64,000 nt of DNA from Trigonopsis variabilis. Lineage: Eukaryota > Ascomycota > Trigonopsidomycetes > Trigonopsidales > Trigonopsidaceae. How positions within the stretch are numbered: the stretch's first letter is position 1; each line of letters begins with the position of its first letter. The stretch spans positions 372,001 through 436,000 of the forward strand of contig PPXM03000007.1 in assembly GCA_003707065.3 (NCBI GenBank). Direction: 5' to 3'. This document shows, in pieces, positions 1-9,300 of the stretch. The position numbers and the translations under genes are program-made. The notes beneath the pieces are model-generated. The model worked only from the letters and a program-made list of their open reading frames with translations. It did no database searches and had not been told where the DNA came from.

Positions 1-1338
1 TGGACGCGACGAATCTCAAGTCTCCGCCCTACACCGTTGAAACTTAACCAGGAAGAGGCTCCGTTGCCTGCCCCAGTTGCACTGGCCGAGTATGATGCTC
101 CGCACAGCGCGGTTGGACGAGTGAACCAAGCTCTTACGCCCATTCTTGAAGATGACGGAGACCTTCCTCCCCCTGTTTCTGTTCATACCGATCATTTCGA
201 CTCTCCTCGTCTCTTTGCCATCCCGCCTTCTGCCATCTCTCAGCCTTCGTCCTCTCGATCTTCCTCTCCAAGCCCTTCTTCTAACCCGTCGGCAGATCCA
301 TCAAGAAATACTTCTCGCGCCGTTTCCCGGTCTGGCTCTCCGTTGATTTCTCCTCGGTCGGGCACCTTTTCAGTATCGGGAACCCCAAGGATCCGAAGCC
401 CTGGACTGCCAGGCAAGGCCGTCCTGTTTCGAACGACTGCTTCGGTGTTCCAGTGGCGCCAGTCAAGCTGGGAGCGCGTTGGGTCTCGAGACTTTCTCAT
501 TGACGTCTTGGAAGGTCCCTCGGTTGAGATCTGGCCAATGTCAAGACCAAACCCCCTTCTCTCTTTTGATGTTTGTGGAGGCGCTCAGGTGCAGCGCACG
601 ACGGCATTAGATATCTCCATCAAGCTATCCAAGCCCGTGAATGGCTGGGAAAACATCATGCTCAGGTCCAAGCTACAGTCTGACGCCGAGCAGCTGCTCC
701 AAGCCATGAAGAGCCAATCTCGGGCTCCCAGCGCATCATCGTCGCCTCGCTCATATTTCTCGGGCTCTCCTCAGCCCAATCGAGAGGAGACTTATTCCTC
801 GTCGTTCAGCATGTCGTCGTTTGCGACCAGCGCCAGCGGGTTCAATTCAAGCAATAGCACCGATAGCAGTGTCTCTTCGTACGCTTCTGACTCCAAGAAG
901 GTCGGTGTGGAAGGCCCTGGAACCGCTTTTCTACCTCTGGCCAGCGATATCAAGTGTCGCCTGCTGAGTCGGCAGAATGCGAGCCAATGGAAAGTTCTGG
1001 GGCAATGTGAAGTGACAATTGAGCTTGTCGTTCCACGATCAAACGGAACCAAGGCCATGTTGAGCCCAGGCATTGCAAGCTCTGGCGGAGAAAGCGCCCG
1101 AAGACGGGTTGTCATTCGCAAGGCTGGGACCCGGGCGATTATAGTGGACGAAGTGGTGAACCCCGAGCAAGTCGAAAAGAGCGGTAAGGTTGGATTGATG
1201 TTTCATGTGATGAAGAACCAGAGGGAACTCCCGGCTGCCATTGCAAGCGATGAAGCCGGACGGCATGAGGTCTACAAGGCCGAGTTCAAAGGCGAGAAGG
1301 ATGCTTACATGATTGGGTGCGTTTTGGGGAAAAAATGA
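1..1338 (+). CDS. Ser/Pro-rich PH-like domain protein, 5' truncated
   Basis: The frame is open from base 1, so the true start lies outside the window; 445 codons are visible and the stop is TGA at 1336. The first third is low-complexity Ser/Pro sequence. It is followed by a compact block (from about FRTTASVFQWRQSSWERVG) that reads like a PH-type fold: short beta strands, an SVEIW strand, and ALDISIK just before a helix with SDAEQLLQAM. A second Ser-rich linker leads to another folded block with IKCRLLSRQNASQWKVLGQ. From memory, filamentous fungi have Ser-rich proteins with this layout, some misnamed as glucosidases, but no function can be assigned. It converges on ATP12 with about 95 bp between stop codons. 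Confidence 0.75.
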   Translation, partial: WTRRISSLRPTPLKLNQEEAPLPAPVALAEYDAPHSAVGRVNQALTPILEDDGDLPPPVSVHTDHFDSPRLFAIPPSAISQPSSSRSSSPSPSSNPSADPSRNTSRAVSRSGSPLISPRSGTFSVSGTPRIRSPGLPGKAVLFRTTASVFQWRQSSWERVGSRDFLIDVLEGPSVEIWPMSRPNPLLSFDVCGGAQVQRTTALDISIKLSKPVNGWENIMLRSKLQSDAEQLLQAMKSQSRAPSASSSPRSYFSGSPQPNREETYSSSFSMSSFATSASGFNSSNSTDSSVSSYASDSKKVGVEGPGTAFLPLASDIKCRLLSRQNASQWKVLGQCEVTIELVVPRSNGTKAMLSPGIASSGGESARRRVVIRKAGTRAIIVDEVVNPEQVEKSGKVGLMFHVMKNQRELPAAIASDEAGRHEVYKAEFKGEKDAYMIGCVLGKK

Positions 1339-1434
1339 ATACTCTAGAATATATACAATAGTATTTTGTAATGAACCAGTGATCGTAGACGGTCGGTGGC
1401 ACAGGCGACTCATCCAACACACAAGTGGACCCAA

Positions 1435-2529
1435 TTACAAGAGAACGAGGGCAGCAGACCCCAGCTGGCGGCGGGTATCGACATACTCGACATCGTGAGT
1501 GTCCTCAACCTCGCCCCACTCACTGGTCTGGAACGTGATTTCCAAGTTGACCAGGTTGGCGATTTTGTCAGCGGCAGACTGGGGATAGTCTGTGAGCTGG
1601 CGTTGCTCGCCGACTTGGGCCGGGAGACAGGAGAAGACAGGCGCTTGGAGGGCAGAAGGGTCGGAGTAGGCCTGTTTCAGCGCTTTCTGGTGGTTCACCA
1701 GCCAGAGACCAGCCAAAAACGATTTGGATGATAAGAGTGTCCGTTCAAACGCCACCAACTCCCAAGCATCCAGCGATTCCAGCCAGTCCACCGCAGCCTG
1801 GACCGTTTCTGGGCTCTGCCGGTTACCGACAAAGCCATGGTCATGGTCGGCCCATGATATAGGGCACCCTAAGAACGTGCTTGCCCACTCTATCAATGGC
1901 CGATACAGGGTCTCTTGCTCCTCTCGCAGCTTGCCCGCGTGGTCAGAATGGGGAGCAAAGATCAGCAGGGTGTCAGTATCGAGGTAGGGCCGGCTTATCG
2001 ACACGATCTGGTCGCGAATGGAGGAAGACTGCTGGTGCTGGGCATCAAGAGACGACGAAGTAGCCGTTGGATCAACTTTATTCCGCGTCACCTGGTCGAG
2101 ATCTTGCACGGTGAGATCAATGGCTCGAGCAGCCAGCGACGTCAACGGGATCTGATGGGGCTTGACTCCTCGAAACCCCTTCATGACGTTCCATTCCTGG
2201 GCGACCAGATGAGCCAGTAGAGACTTTTCTCTCGGCAGCACTAGCGAATGGCCTCCCGGCGTCCGTAGAGGTGACGATCTCAGCTGGACCACCAGCCCGT
2301 CATCTAAGAATCAGTATCCCTTCCATTGCAAAACCTTACCGCCAACAGGGCCGACGTTGGCACTTTTGCTCAGGGCTTGGACGTTCTTGGTCTTGAGGAC
2401 TTCATCGTCCGCTTTGGGAATCCGACTCTGGAGCTGTCGTGGATTGAATGCCAGCCGGGGAAAAGTGTGCAAGGATCGGCATCTTGGAACCAGACGCAAG
2501 CCCAGTCGAGTGGGCGCCAAAGTTTTCAT
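1435..2529 (-). CDS. ATP12: Atp12, mitochondrial F1-ATPase assembly chaperone
   Basis: Two exons, 2529-2340 and 2303-1435, with a 36-nt intron (GTAAGG, ACTGAT branch, TAG) give 352 residues. The N-terminus is rich in Arg and Leu with no acidic residues (MKTLAPTRLGLRLVPRC), as expected of a mitochondrial presequence. After splicing the body begins GDDGLVVQLRSSPLRTPGG, the family's opening strand, followed by LVLPREKSLLAHLVAQEW and PLTSLAARAIDL, which are Atp12 hallmarks. The family binds free F1 alpha subunit in the matrix during ATP synthase assembly. Removing the intron joins the presequence to the conserved domain in frame. The length suits the family. Confidence 0.93.
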
Positions 2530-2703
2530 GGTGCCAGAGCCTGCTGGTGTTACGGTGGGAGCAGGGCGTAGCTGCTGAGGACCGTCACGACGGTGAGGAA
2601 CGACGGCTGAGCTAGAGTGTGAGCAAGATTGAACACGACAATAAGATGTGACTACGATACAAGATATAAACCATGATCCAAGTTCATTCCACTAATAGTA
2701 CAT

Positions 2704-3453
2704 TTAAGCAGTAGTGTCTACCCATTCCTTGTCGCGCTCCTCTTCAAGAGTGGGACTTCTGGTCGGGGATCTTGCAGGCCGGTCGGGCGTAAAGGACTGA
2801 TCATCAGTTGATTTGATCTGGATTCTCAACGGCGCGACCTCTGGTTTGGGGAGCTTGGGAATGGTAAGCTCCAGAACGCCATTAGAGCACTTGGCAGATA
2901 TATTTTGCACATCAGGAGCAGGATCGGACGTCAGCTCGATCTCTTGAGAAAACGATCCCACAGGCCGTTGGCTGACTTTCAGATATTGTTCCAGGTCTTG
3001 ACGACGGCGGGATTCACCCGAGATCTTGATTGCATGAGACTGGGGATCATACTCGACGTTGATGTCGGAAGCAGACAACCCGGGAACGTCGATCTCAACA
3101 ATAGTAGCAGTGTCAGTGTCATAGATATTCATCAAGGGCTCGTATGATTCAGAGCTGCTGGTCTGCGTTGGCTGTTGGGGCTCCTCGGTTTGGCATGGCT
3201 TGCATGTCTCGTCCTTGCACGATCCTTTGGGACACGATTTGCCCTCGCACGAGGTCTGTTTGCAAGATGATTGCCGGCGGCAGCATTTACCCTTGCTGCC
3301 ACAGGCTGAAGATCGGGAGCATCTGCCTTGAGGACAAGACTGCTTTCCAGAGCGTTGAGGGACGTCGACAAACTGGTCGAGATAGGTCTGAGCCAAGGAG
3401 TCGAGGACAGTAAAGAGGTTAGGAGCGTTGTAGGTATATTCGTAGGAAGACAT
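2704..3453 (-). CDS. Small heat-shock protein (Hsp20/alpha-crystallin) with Cys-rich N-terminal arm
   Basis: 249 residues from the ATG at 3453. Residues about 108-215 form the alpha-crystallin domain: EIDVPGLSASDINVEYD, ISGE, and the closing signature NGVLELTIPKLP. This family forms oligomers that hold unfolding proteins. The unusual part is residues 40-87, with 11 cysteines in 48 residues spaced like a metallothionein and mixed with Lys, Ser and Gly. It lies between a short hydrophobic N-terminus (LFTVLDSLAQTYLDQF) and the core. The C-terminal tail is Ser/Pro/charged. A TATA box and a near-consensus heat-shock element lie just upstream. The Hsp20 call is firm; metal or redox sensing by the arm is inference. 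Confidence 0.92.
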   Translation of the reverse strand: MSSYEYTYNAPNLFTVLDSLAQTYLDQFVDVPQRSGKQSCPQGRCSRSSACGSKGKCCRRQSSCKQTSCEGKSCPKGSCKDETCKPCQTEEPQQPTQTSSSESYEPLMNIYDTDTATIVEIDVPGLSASDINVEYDPQSHAIKISGESRRRQDLEQYLKVSQRPVGSFSQEIELTSDPAPDVQNISAKCSNGVLELTIPKLPKPEVAPLRIQIKSTDDQSFTPDRPARSPTRSPTLEEERDKEWVDTTA

Positions 3454-3494
3454 TCTTTGATTCACTGAGATGGGGGACGGGTCACATTCGAACT

Positions 3495-3504
3495 CCTTAT
3501 ATAG
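3495..3504 (-). promoter_or_regulatory. TATA box of the Hsp20 gene
   Basis: On the minus strand the site reads ctatataagg, about 45 bases before the ATG at 3453. Confidence 0.6.
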
Positions 3505-3519
3505 ACAATCTGTCCCATC

Positions 3520-3537
3520 TTCTAGTAGGTTCGAGAC
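3520..3537 (-). promoter_or_regulatory. Probable heat-shock element of the Hsp20 gene
   Basis: Four 5-bp units in the alternating TTCnnGAA pattern are read on the plus strand: TTC at 3520, GTA at 3525, TTC at 3530 and GAC at 3535. Two units are perfect and two have one mismatch. The site lies directly upstream of the TATA box, as expected for an Hsf1 target. Confidence 0.55.
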
Positions 3538-4460
3538 TCAGCTGGGGGGCGGTGATGACGTTGCAATGGATGTTCCCAAACCTTCCATGCCCTGGAGATG
3601 GCGTCGCTACAGGCAGACACATGCCAGAAGGCCATGTTTGCCAGAGTAAATGGATGATTTTTGAAAGATTCAGCCGCCGAGCAAATTTCCAAGTATGTTT
3701 TAGAGCATCTTTTAATGTCCAAAGACCTTGATGTTTTCATCAAAGACTATTCCACCTCGATGGTCTTGCTGACGTAAGTTCGCCTGCACGTTTACTTCCT
3801 GCCTAATTGGGAATATTCTGATCTGCCTTTGTGAAAGAATGGGGTAGCTACTACAGAAGTGCGTGGAAGCTTTCTCTGTAGAAACAGGTGGAAGAAGCTG
3901 GAATGGTTTTCGAGAATCCACCTACTGAGATTTCGCATTGCATTGGTTTACTGGTGGGAAATGAACTGAACACGGCCTGCGCGTGTGTGTCTCTGATTCT
4001 AATTAGTGCTTTAAGGCTACCTCAAGTCCCTCTTGCTGATGAAGCTTTCACAGATATATGGAACTTATTATCAATGCTTCAGAAGGTCAAGGAGCCCTAG
4101 TCTGCTGATAGTGCAAAGGACGACAGTGAATGAACATGGCCCCCTTGATAAGCGACCTGACAAAGAGTCCTGCTAGAGAAAGGGCAGATACTTGTTTGGC
4201 TAAGCTGGTCTGTGCCTTTGGCTAAATTGGTTCGCCTCATCACTGCCAGATAGACATTCTGTCCCTGCTCGGTAAAGAGATGGATGGTACAATGGGACGT
4301 TATAATAACACACATCAAGTATAACTAATGAAAGCTACGTGATATTGTCTGAAATGACGGGGAATGCATGGCTGCAAGAGTGTTTCTACGTCAGACGTTG
4401 TCTATTTCGCATCTAGGCCCTTGCGTGGCGAGCCTATGCTTCAACAAGCACATTGGCTAG
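3538..4460. other. Intergenic, no gene seen
   Basis: Only short, unconserved ORFs occur on either strand, and no spliced frame with family-like sequence was found. It separates the Hsp20 promoter from the 3' end of ATG27. Confidence 0.6.
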
Positions 4461-5366
4461 TCATACAGCACTATAACCCCCTCTTCCTGAACCCAAGAAC
4501 GTGTCAGCAGCCCGCTTGCCAAAGTCTCGGACAAGATAAGGGAAATCTCGGATGGCATCCGCATGAGGGACGAGATCAAAGCCAGTGTTACCGTATCTAT
4601 TGTAGTTCAACCACGACCCTCCAATAATGTACGCAGCCAGGCCGAGGACGACGATGATGAAGAGCCACGTGAACCAGCCCCAACCAGAACTCGAGTGTTC
4701 TGAAGGCGGTGAAGGCGGTGGTTTCGTGTCAGGAGGCTCGGTGCCGCTGGTGTCTTCGCAGGCATCGCTAGTAAACCACTTGAGCTTCAACACGGTTCCC
4801 GACCACAGCTCGTACTCCAATTTAGGTTCCGTCGCTTCGTTTGGGCAAATGAAATCCACAATAGCCATAATATCCCGTCGATCTCCCCACAACCCGCCGT
4901 GAAGCTCCACTCGAAGACCTTCGAGACCCCTGTCGTTTTCGTCTGTCGACGTCTTCAACCGCGTGAGAGTGGGGTCGACCGTCTTTCCCATGAGATCGCC
5001 AGCCACAGGAATGACCTCAACCGTTTCTGGCTCATGGTTAGGTAACTGGACGGTCTGGATGCCGCAAACTATCGTTAGTAAGCGTCGCTCAAGTCATCCT
5101 CCCATGCGTGACTTACTCTGCGTTCCATGGGGACATTGACCCTCTGACGGTATATCGTTCCGTTTCTGGAGCGGGCCACACGGATCAAACGTCCAGGTGG
5201 TATTTGTTATTGATGGGGGAGTATCTTCGATGTAGGACACCGAGTGGGGACCAGCCAGGTCTTTGAAATTGAAATCCACGCCATCGACTCGTAGCTCGCA
5301 TGATAGCGACGCCGTGGCTGATCCAATCAAAGCAGCCAATAAGGCGGTATTGGCGCGGAACAACAT
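4461..5366 (-). CDS. ATG27: Atg27, autophagy-related type I membrane protein
   Basis: Exons 5366-5117 and 5068-4461 are joined across a 48-nt intron (GTAAGT, TACTAAC, ATAG), giving 285 residues. Residues 1-19 are a signal peptide (MLFRANTALLAALIGSATA). The lumenal part has paired cysteines (SLSCELRVDG, DPCGP, QCPHG, VDFICPNE, SDACED) in the mannose-6-phosphate-receptor-like fold of Atg27. A Pro/Ser stalk leads to one membrane span (WFTWLFIIVVLGLAAYIIG). The short tail has NYNRYGNTGFDLVPHADAIRDFPYL, a typical Atg27 C-terminus. The family helps move Atg9 vesicles between the vacuole, Golgi and pre-autophagosomal sites. Splicing is required to join signal peptide and span. Confidence 0.92.
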
Positions 5367-5535
5367 GTTTCCAGGGATTAGACGGGTGACGAGTTGAGAG
5401 TGACGGCGGAGATGGGTGTGGTTGGTAACCGCCTGGTTACTAGGTCTAAGATGCTCCCGTCACCTCGCCAGCCACGAGATGCGCAGGCTGTTCCTGTATG
5501 CTACGCGATTTTAGTCATAACACTGAATGGTTCAT

Positions 5536-6489
5536 CTAAATAACATAAAAGTCGTGCAGTTTTCTATCCTTGGTAATGCCCACCACTGCCTGCCGACCTT
5601 TGGTCTCAAACATCGAGGTCGTAGCGAGGTTATCCTCGTATAGTTCATAAGCAGGCATGTATCCGTCGACAAACTCCTTGACCTCGTCGTCGGTCATGCC
5701 TGAGCCCTTTGATTTGATGAGATCGTGCTCCTGCTGGAGCCGCCACGGATAGACAAAGCCGATATCGTCGGCCTTGAGAGCCACGAGGACGTCAAAGTAA
5801 GGCCAGATCCGGTCCATGTAGCCGATCAGCTGGTTGTTGACGAACTCTATATCGGCCAGCTTGACCGAGCCCAAGATAGGGAACGGATGGGCTGACTTCT
5901 TCTTGTTGGCCTCGTATTCCTTGACGGCGTCCTCCCACTTGTGTCTGAGCTCCAGATGGTCGGTGATGGGAAGCATGCCCACGCACCATCCTTCAAATAA
6001 GACAACGTCCACGGGGGGATCGATCTCGGGCCACTCGTTCACCGGAGCCCGGTCCCCTTGGCCGTTGTGGAGCGATTTGTCATACACCGGAATTCGGGTG
6101 TGGTTTGTCTGGTCCGACAGCTGGTTGAAAACATCAACCGCCAGCTCAACGTCGTGTGTTCCGGGCAATCCTCGACGCTGGATCAATGGATTCAACGGAT
6201 GGGCTTGGGCCAGCTCTTCCTGGTCGACATGAGTCAAGTACACGTCATCTATCGACAGCTCGACCACCTTAAACTTGGATCCATCCGATTCCTTGGCCTG
6301 CGTTCGCAGCCAGTCCGCCAGGATCTTGGTATGGGTCGTCTTTCCGCTTCCCTGGGGCCCACTGATCGCGATTATTGCCGGGCGCCCTTTAGGCGACTGG
6401 CAGTATTTATTGGCGGCCTTCAAGACAAAATCTCGCACTTGCTGATTGGCGTCCATTAGGAGCGTCCTCTTTGACATCACTGCTCCCAT
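5536..6489 (-). CDS. TDA10: P-loop kinase-like protein of the Tda10 / glycerate 3-kinase family
   Basis: 317 residues, single exon, ATG at 6489; a second in-frame ATG four codons on (MSKRTLL) is an alternative start. Walker A is GPQGSGKTT at residues 44-52. IDDVYLTH, the RGLPGTHD loop, the DKSLHNGQGDRAP segment and VVLFEGWCVGM (Walker B region) follow in the order known from yeast Tda10 and plant D-glycerate 3-kinase. The substrate of the yeast protein is not settled, so only ATP-dependent phosphotransfer is predicted. Length matches the yeast family. Confidence 0.88.
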   Translation of the reverse strand: MGAVMSKRTLLMDANQQVRDFVLKAANKYCQSPKGRPAIIAISGPQGSGKTTHTKILADWLRTQAKESDGSKFKVVELSIDDVYLTHVDQEELAQAHPLNPLIQRRGLPGTHDVELAVDVFNQLSDQTNHTRIPVYDKSLHNGQGDRAPVNEWPEIDPPVDVVLFEGWCVGMLPITDHLELRHKWEDAVKEYEANKKKSAHPFPILGSVKLADIEFVNNQLIGYMDRIWPYFDVLVALKADDIGFVYPWRLQQEHDLIKSKGSGMTDDEVKEFVDGYMPAYELYEDNLATTSMFETKGRQAVVGITKDRKLHDFYVI

Positions 6490-7057
6490 GACTTTCAGGG
6501 CTCGTCCGGGTAATCCGTGCCTGGCTCTCTCCGATCGTCTGCAAACCTCGAGGCACGAGATTTGGCACGGGTGAAGATGTTCACGTCTAGAACCGAATCG
6601 GAGGGTTGTTTGTCTCCACGTTTTGATTATCCCCTACAGTGGAGGGAGCTACCCCTCATTTCCCTGTCCCTCCAAACTCATCAAGATATGGCCTCGACCT
6701 TTGCCGCTAGACAACAAGCCTGAGGCCATATCTGTACGATGGCTGGTCGCTGGTGCTTGCGATGGAACTTTGCAAGCAGACTAAGCAAGCAGGAATTAAG
6801 CTGAGACTAGGGTTCGGTAAGTCTAATGCGTAGACTTTATCGTGAGAGTGGAGGTAAATTCAAAGAGTAGAGAGGTCAATGGTGAAGCTGTGGTGACAGA
6901 GCAAAGGAATGTGCTGGTCTTTGTTGTAGCTGGAGGATCTGCTGGATGAGATGATCTTGACGAGAGCCAAAGCGCGTCGACATTGAGCTTGGACGGTTGG
7001 CGTAGGGATTGAACGAGACTACGAGACATGTACCAAACAAACATCCTAATATACATG
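6490..7057. other. Intergenic between TDA10-like gene and NOP1, no gene seen
   Basis: It holds the TDA10-like promoter and the 3' end of NOP1. A 95-codon minus-strand frame across 6823-7110 has no family resemblance and overlaps the NOP1 terminus. Confidence 0.55.
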
Positions 7058-8018
7058 CTACTTACCAGCACGGTTGTATTTTCCAATGACGACGCAATGA
7101 TCTCGTTCAAAAGGTTCCAAGGTCAACTGTTCTTGAGGCTTGATTCGTTCTTCTCGTAGCTTCTGGACTTCTCGGGCGAAAACAGTTTCCGCATCGACGG
7201 TAGAGTCGATACAGTTGGCCTTGATGGAGATAACGACTCCACCGCCGTCTTTGAGGAACATGTGGGCGTTGAGAGCGATGATTCGAGCTTGATCGGGCTG
7301 GGCGACATCGGCAAAGACAACGTCAACCATACCAACCAGCATTCGGTATTTCTGGGGATGTCGGGCGTCTTCAATGATAGGAATGACATTGGGACGTTTC
7401 TTGGCCATGCTGATGAGCTCTCGACCGGGGCGGTGGGAGAACTCGACGGCGTAGACGATTCCTTCCGGTCCGACGATATCAGCCACGTGTGACACCGACG
7501 TTCCTGAAGCAGCACCCAGATAGAGAACTTTCTTTCCGGGACCGATATATAACTCATCAATACCGCCCAAAATGGCAGCAGCCAGCTTGGATCGGAAAGG
7601 ATTCCACACTCTATACTCGACTTTGGTGGGAGGACTGTCTTCGTCCTTGGAAGGAACGTCCACAGCTATTCTCTTCTCGCCATAAACGCTCTCGCCGGGG
7701 GTCAGGTTCTTGGTGACCAGCAGATCTTCTTTTCCTCGGGCAATGAATACACCTGGATGACGATGGGGTTCGATAATCACTTTTGCGCCGCCCTTGGCTC
7801 CTCCTCGTCCTCCTCTGGCTCCTCCTCGGCCTCCTCGAGGGGCACCGCGTCCACCGCGGCCGCCAGGTGCTCCTCCTCGACCTCCTCTAAAGCTTCCTCG
7901 CCCGCCACTTCCTCCTGCAATGTTAGCCCTTCCGTCCCCAGATGTTCTAACCTCTTCCACCTCGTGCACCACCACGTCCTCCGCGCGGAGCTCCTCGTCC
8001 TCGGGGTGTAAATGCCAT
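7058..8018 (-). CDS. NOP1: Fibrillarin, snoRNP rRNA 2'-O-methyltransferase
   Basis: Exons 8018-7952 and 7914-7058 with a 37-nt intron (GTTAGA donor, GCTAAC branch, TTGCAG) give 307 residues. The N-terminal third is a Gly/Arg-rich domain of RGG repeats, and the intron lies inside it. The methyltransferase domain follows: [18 protein letters not shown] (SAM-binding loop), [24 protein letters not shown] and [15 protein letters not shown]. Fibrillarin is the catalytic subunit of box C/D snoRNPs in the nucleolus. The frame stops at GGTAAGTAG, which resembles a donor site, but no downstream exon gives a fibrillarin-like end and YNRAGK is a normal-looking terminus. It is divergent from RPL17. Confidence 0.95.
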
Positions 8019-8629
8019 TGTAAGGATGAATGAAAGAAATTTTTTCGTTGCTACGTTACTAGATACAGCTGGGACCAACCGTCGCAGTAGCGGCCTTGGA
8101 TCAGGCGTCTAGTGTCCATCATATCCATCGTTTACAGCTCCTTGTGTAGTAAATGTATAGAGGGATATTATTATTATCATTCTATCACTCGTTACCAATT
8201 GTCTGTCTGCGGATTGCAGTTCTGGTAAATACGTATGAAACCGCTACACCGTGGTCATGTCCTGGACCCTACTGATCATCATCAACCCGGAGTCCGTACG
8301 AACTTTAAGCTGAATCAAAGATTGAAACAAAGATTGCGTTACTCAAGGCGTTCTTACTGTGCGTGAGAGTTAGTAATCACCAATAGAGAAGCGCACTGCT
8401 ACTGTGGTACCCGTGTACCGCATCTCGTTTCCTTTCTAGAGGATTGCTTTCTTGCCGTCCTCTCTACGCCAGCCCTACTGCACTCCTCACTACGCTCCTC
8501 ACTGTGTGCCGTTACAGCTGGCTGCTGTCGACCAGTCGGGACCTCGATCACGTGCCCTCAAACACCCCCGTCACGCGCAAACCCTTGAAACCTATACGCA
8601 CTCTCGACGCTCTACTCCAAACATCCATC
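8019..8629. other. Divergent promoter region, NOP1 / RPL17
   Basis: About 610 bp separate two ribosome-biogenesis genes on opposite strands, suggesting shared control. The stretch before the RPL17 ATG is pyrimidine-rich. An in-frame extension of RPL17 upstream to 8444 is open but unlike the family, so it is taken as leader. Confidence 0.55.
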
Positions 8630-9184
8630 ATGGTTCGCTACGCTGCCACGCCGTCAAACCCCGCCAAGAGCGCCTCTGCCCGTGGCTCCTATCTCCGGGT
8701 CTCGTTCAAGAACACCCGTGAAACCGCCCAAGCTGTCAACGGCTGGGATCTTCAAAAGGCCCTGGTTTACCTCGGCAACGTCAAGGAGAAGAAGCAAGCC
8801 ATTCCCTTCCGCCGCTTTGCTGGATCCATCGGCCGCACCGGCCAAGGAAAAGAGTTTGGCGTGACCAAGGCCCGCTGGCCCGTCAAGAGCGTCGAGTTCC
8901 TGACCGACTTGCTCAAGAACGCCGAGTCCAACGCCGACGCCAAGGGCCTCGACACCAGCAAGCTGGTCATTTCCCATATCCAAGTCAACCAAGCTCCTCA
9001 CCACCGTCGACGAACCTACCGCGCTCACGGTCGAATCAACCCCTTCCAATCGAGTCCCTGCCATATCGAGGTCATCCTCACCGAGGTCCAAGACGCCGTC
9101 CCCAAGGCTCCTGAAACTGCCGTCGCTCGACTCTCGTCCCGGCAAAAGGCTCGGGCATCTGCTCGCAAGGCGATCACCGCCTAA
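8630..9184 (+). CDS. RPL17: 60S ribosomal protein L17 (uL22)
   Basis: 184 residues, intronless. The ATG at 8630 starts [19 protein letters not shown], the normal eukaryotic uL22 N-terminus. Then come [37 protein letters not shown], and the beta-hairpin segment [27 protein letters not shown] that lines the exit tunnel. It is a cytosolic large-subunit protein. It converges on COY1 with about 116 bp between the stops. Confidence 0.96.
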   Translation: MVRYAATPSNPAKSASARGSYLRVSFKNTRETAQAVNGWDLQKALVYLGNVKEKKQAIPFRRFAGSIGRTGQGKEFGVTKARWPVKSVEFLTDLLKNAESNADAKGLDTSKLVISHIQVNQAPHHRRRTYRAHGRINPFQSSPCHIEVILTEVQDAVPKAPETAVARLSSRQKARASARKAITA

Positions 9185-9300
9185 TGTAGTATAGGCTAAA
9201 AATGACTGGTGTTCAATTACTCTTGTAGACTTGCTGCTCGCATTACGTTCTCAGTTTGTAGTACTACTGGCTATACCTGGACAACTACTCATTGCACTTT

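Noticed and set aside
7040-7062. GTAAGT donor at the NOP1 stop
   Set aside because: No downstream acceptor yields a fibrillarin-like C-terminus; the frame ends naturally at YNRAGK.
8444-8629. N-terminal extension of RPL17
   Set aside because: The 62 extra codons lack an upstream ATG, are unlike uL22, and precede the conserved MVRYAATP start.
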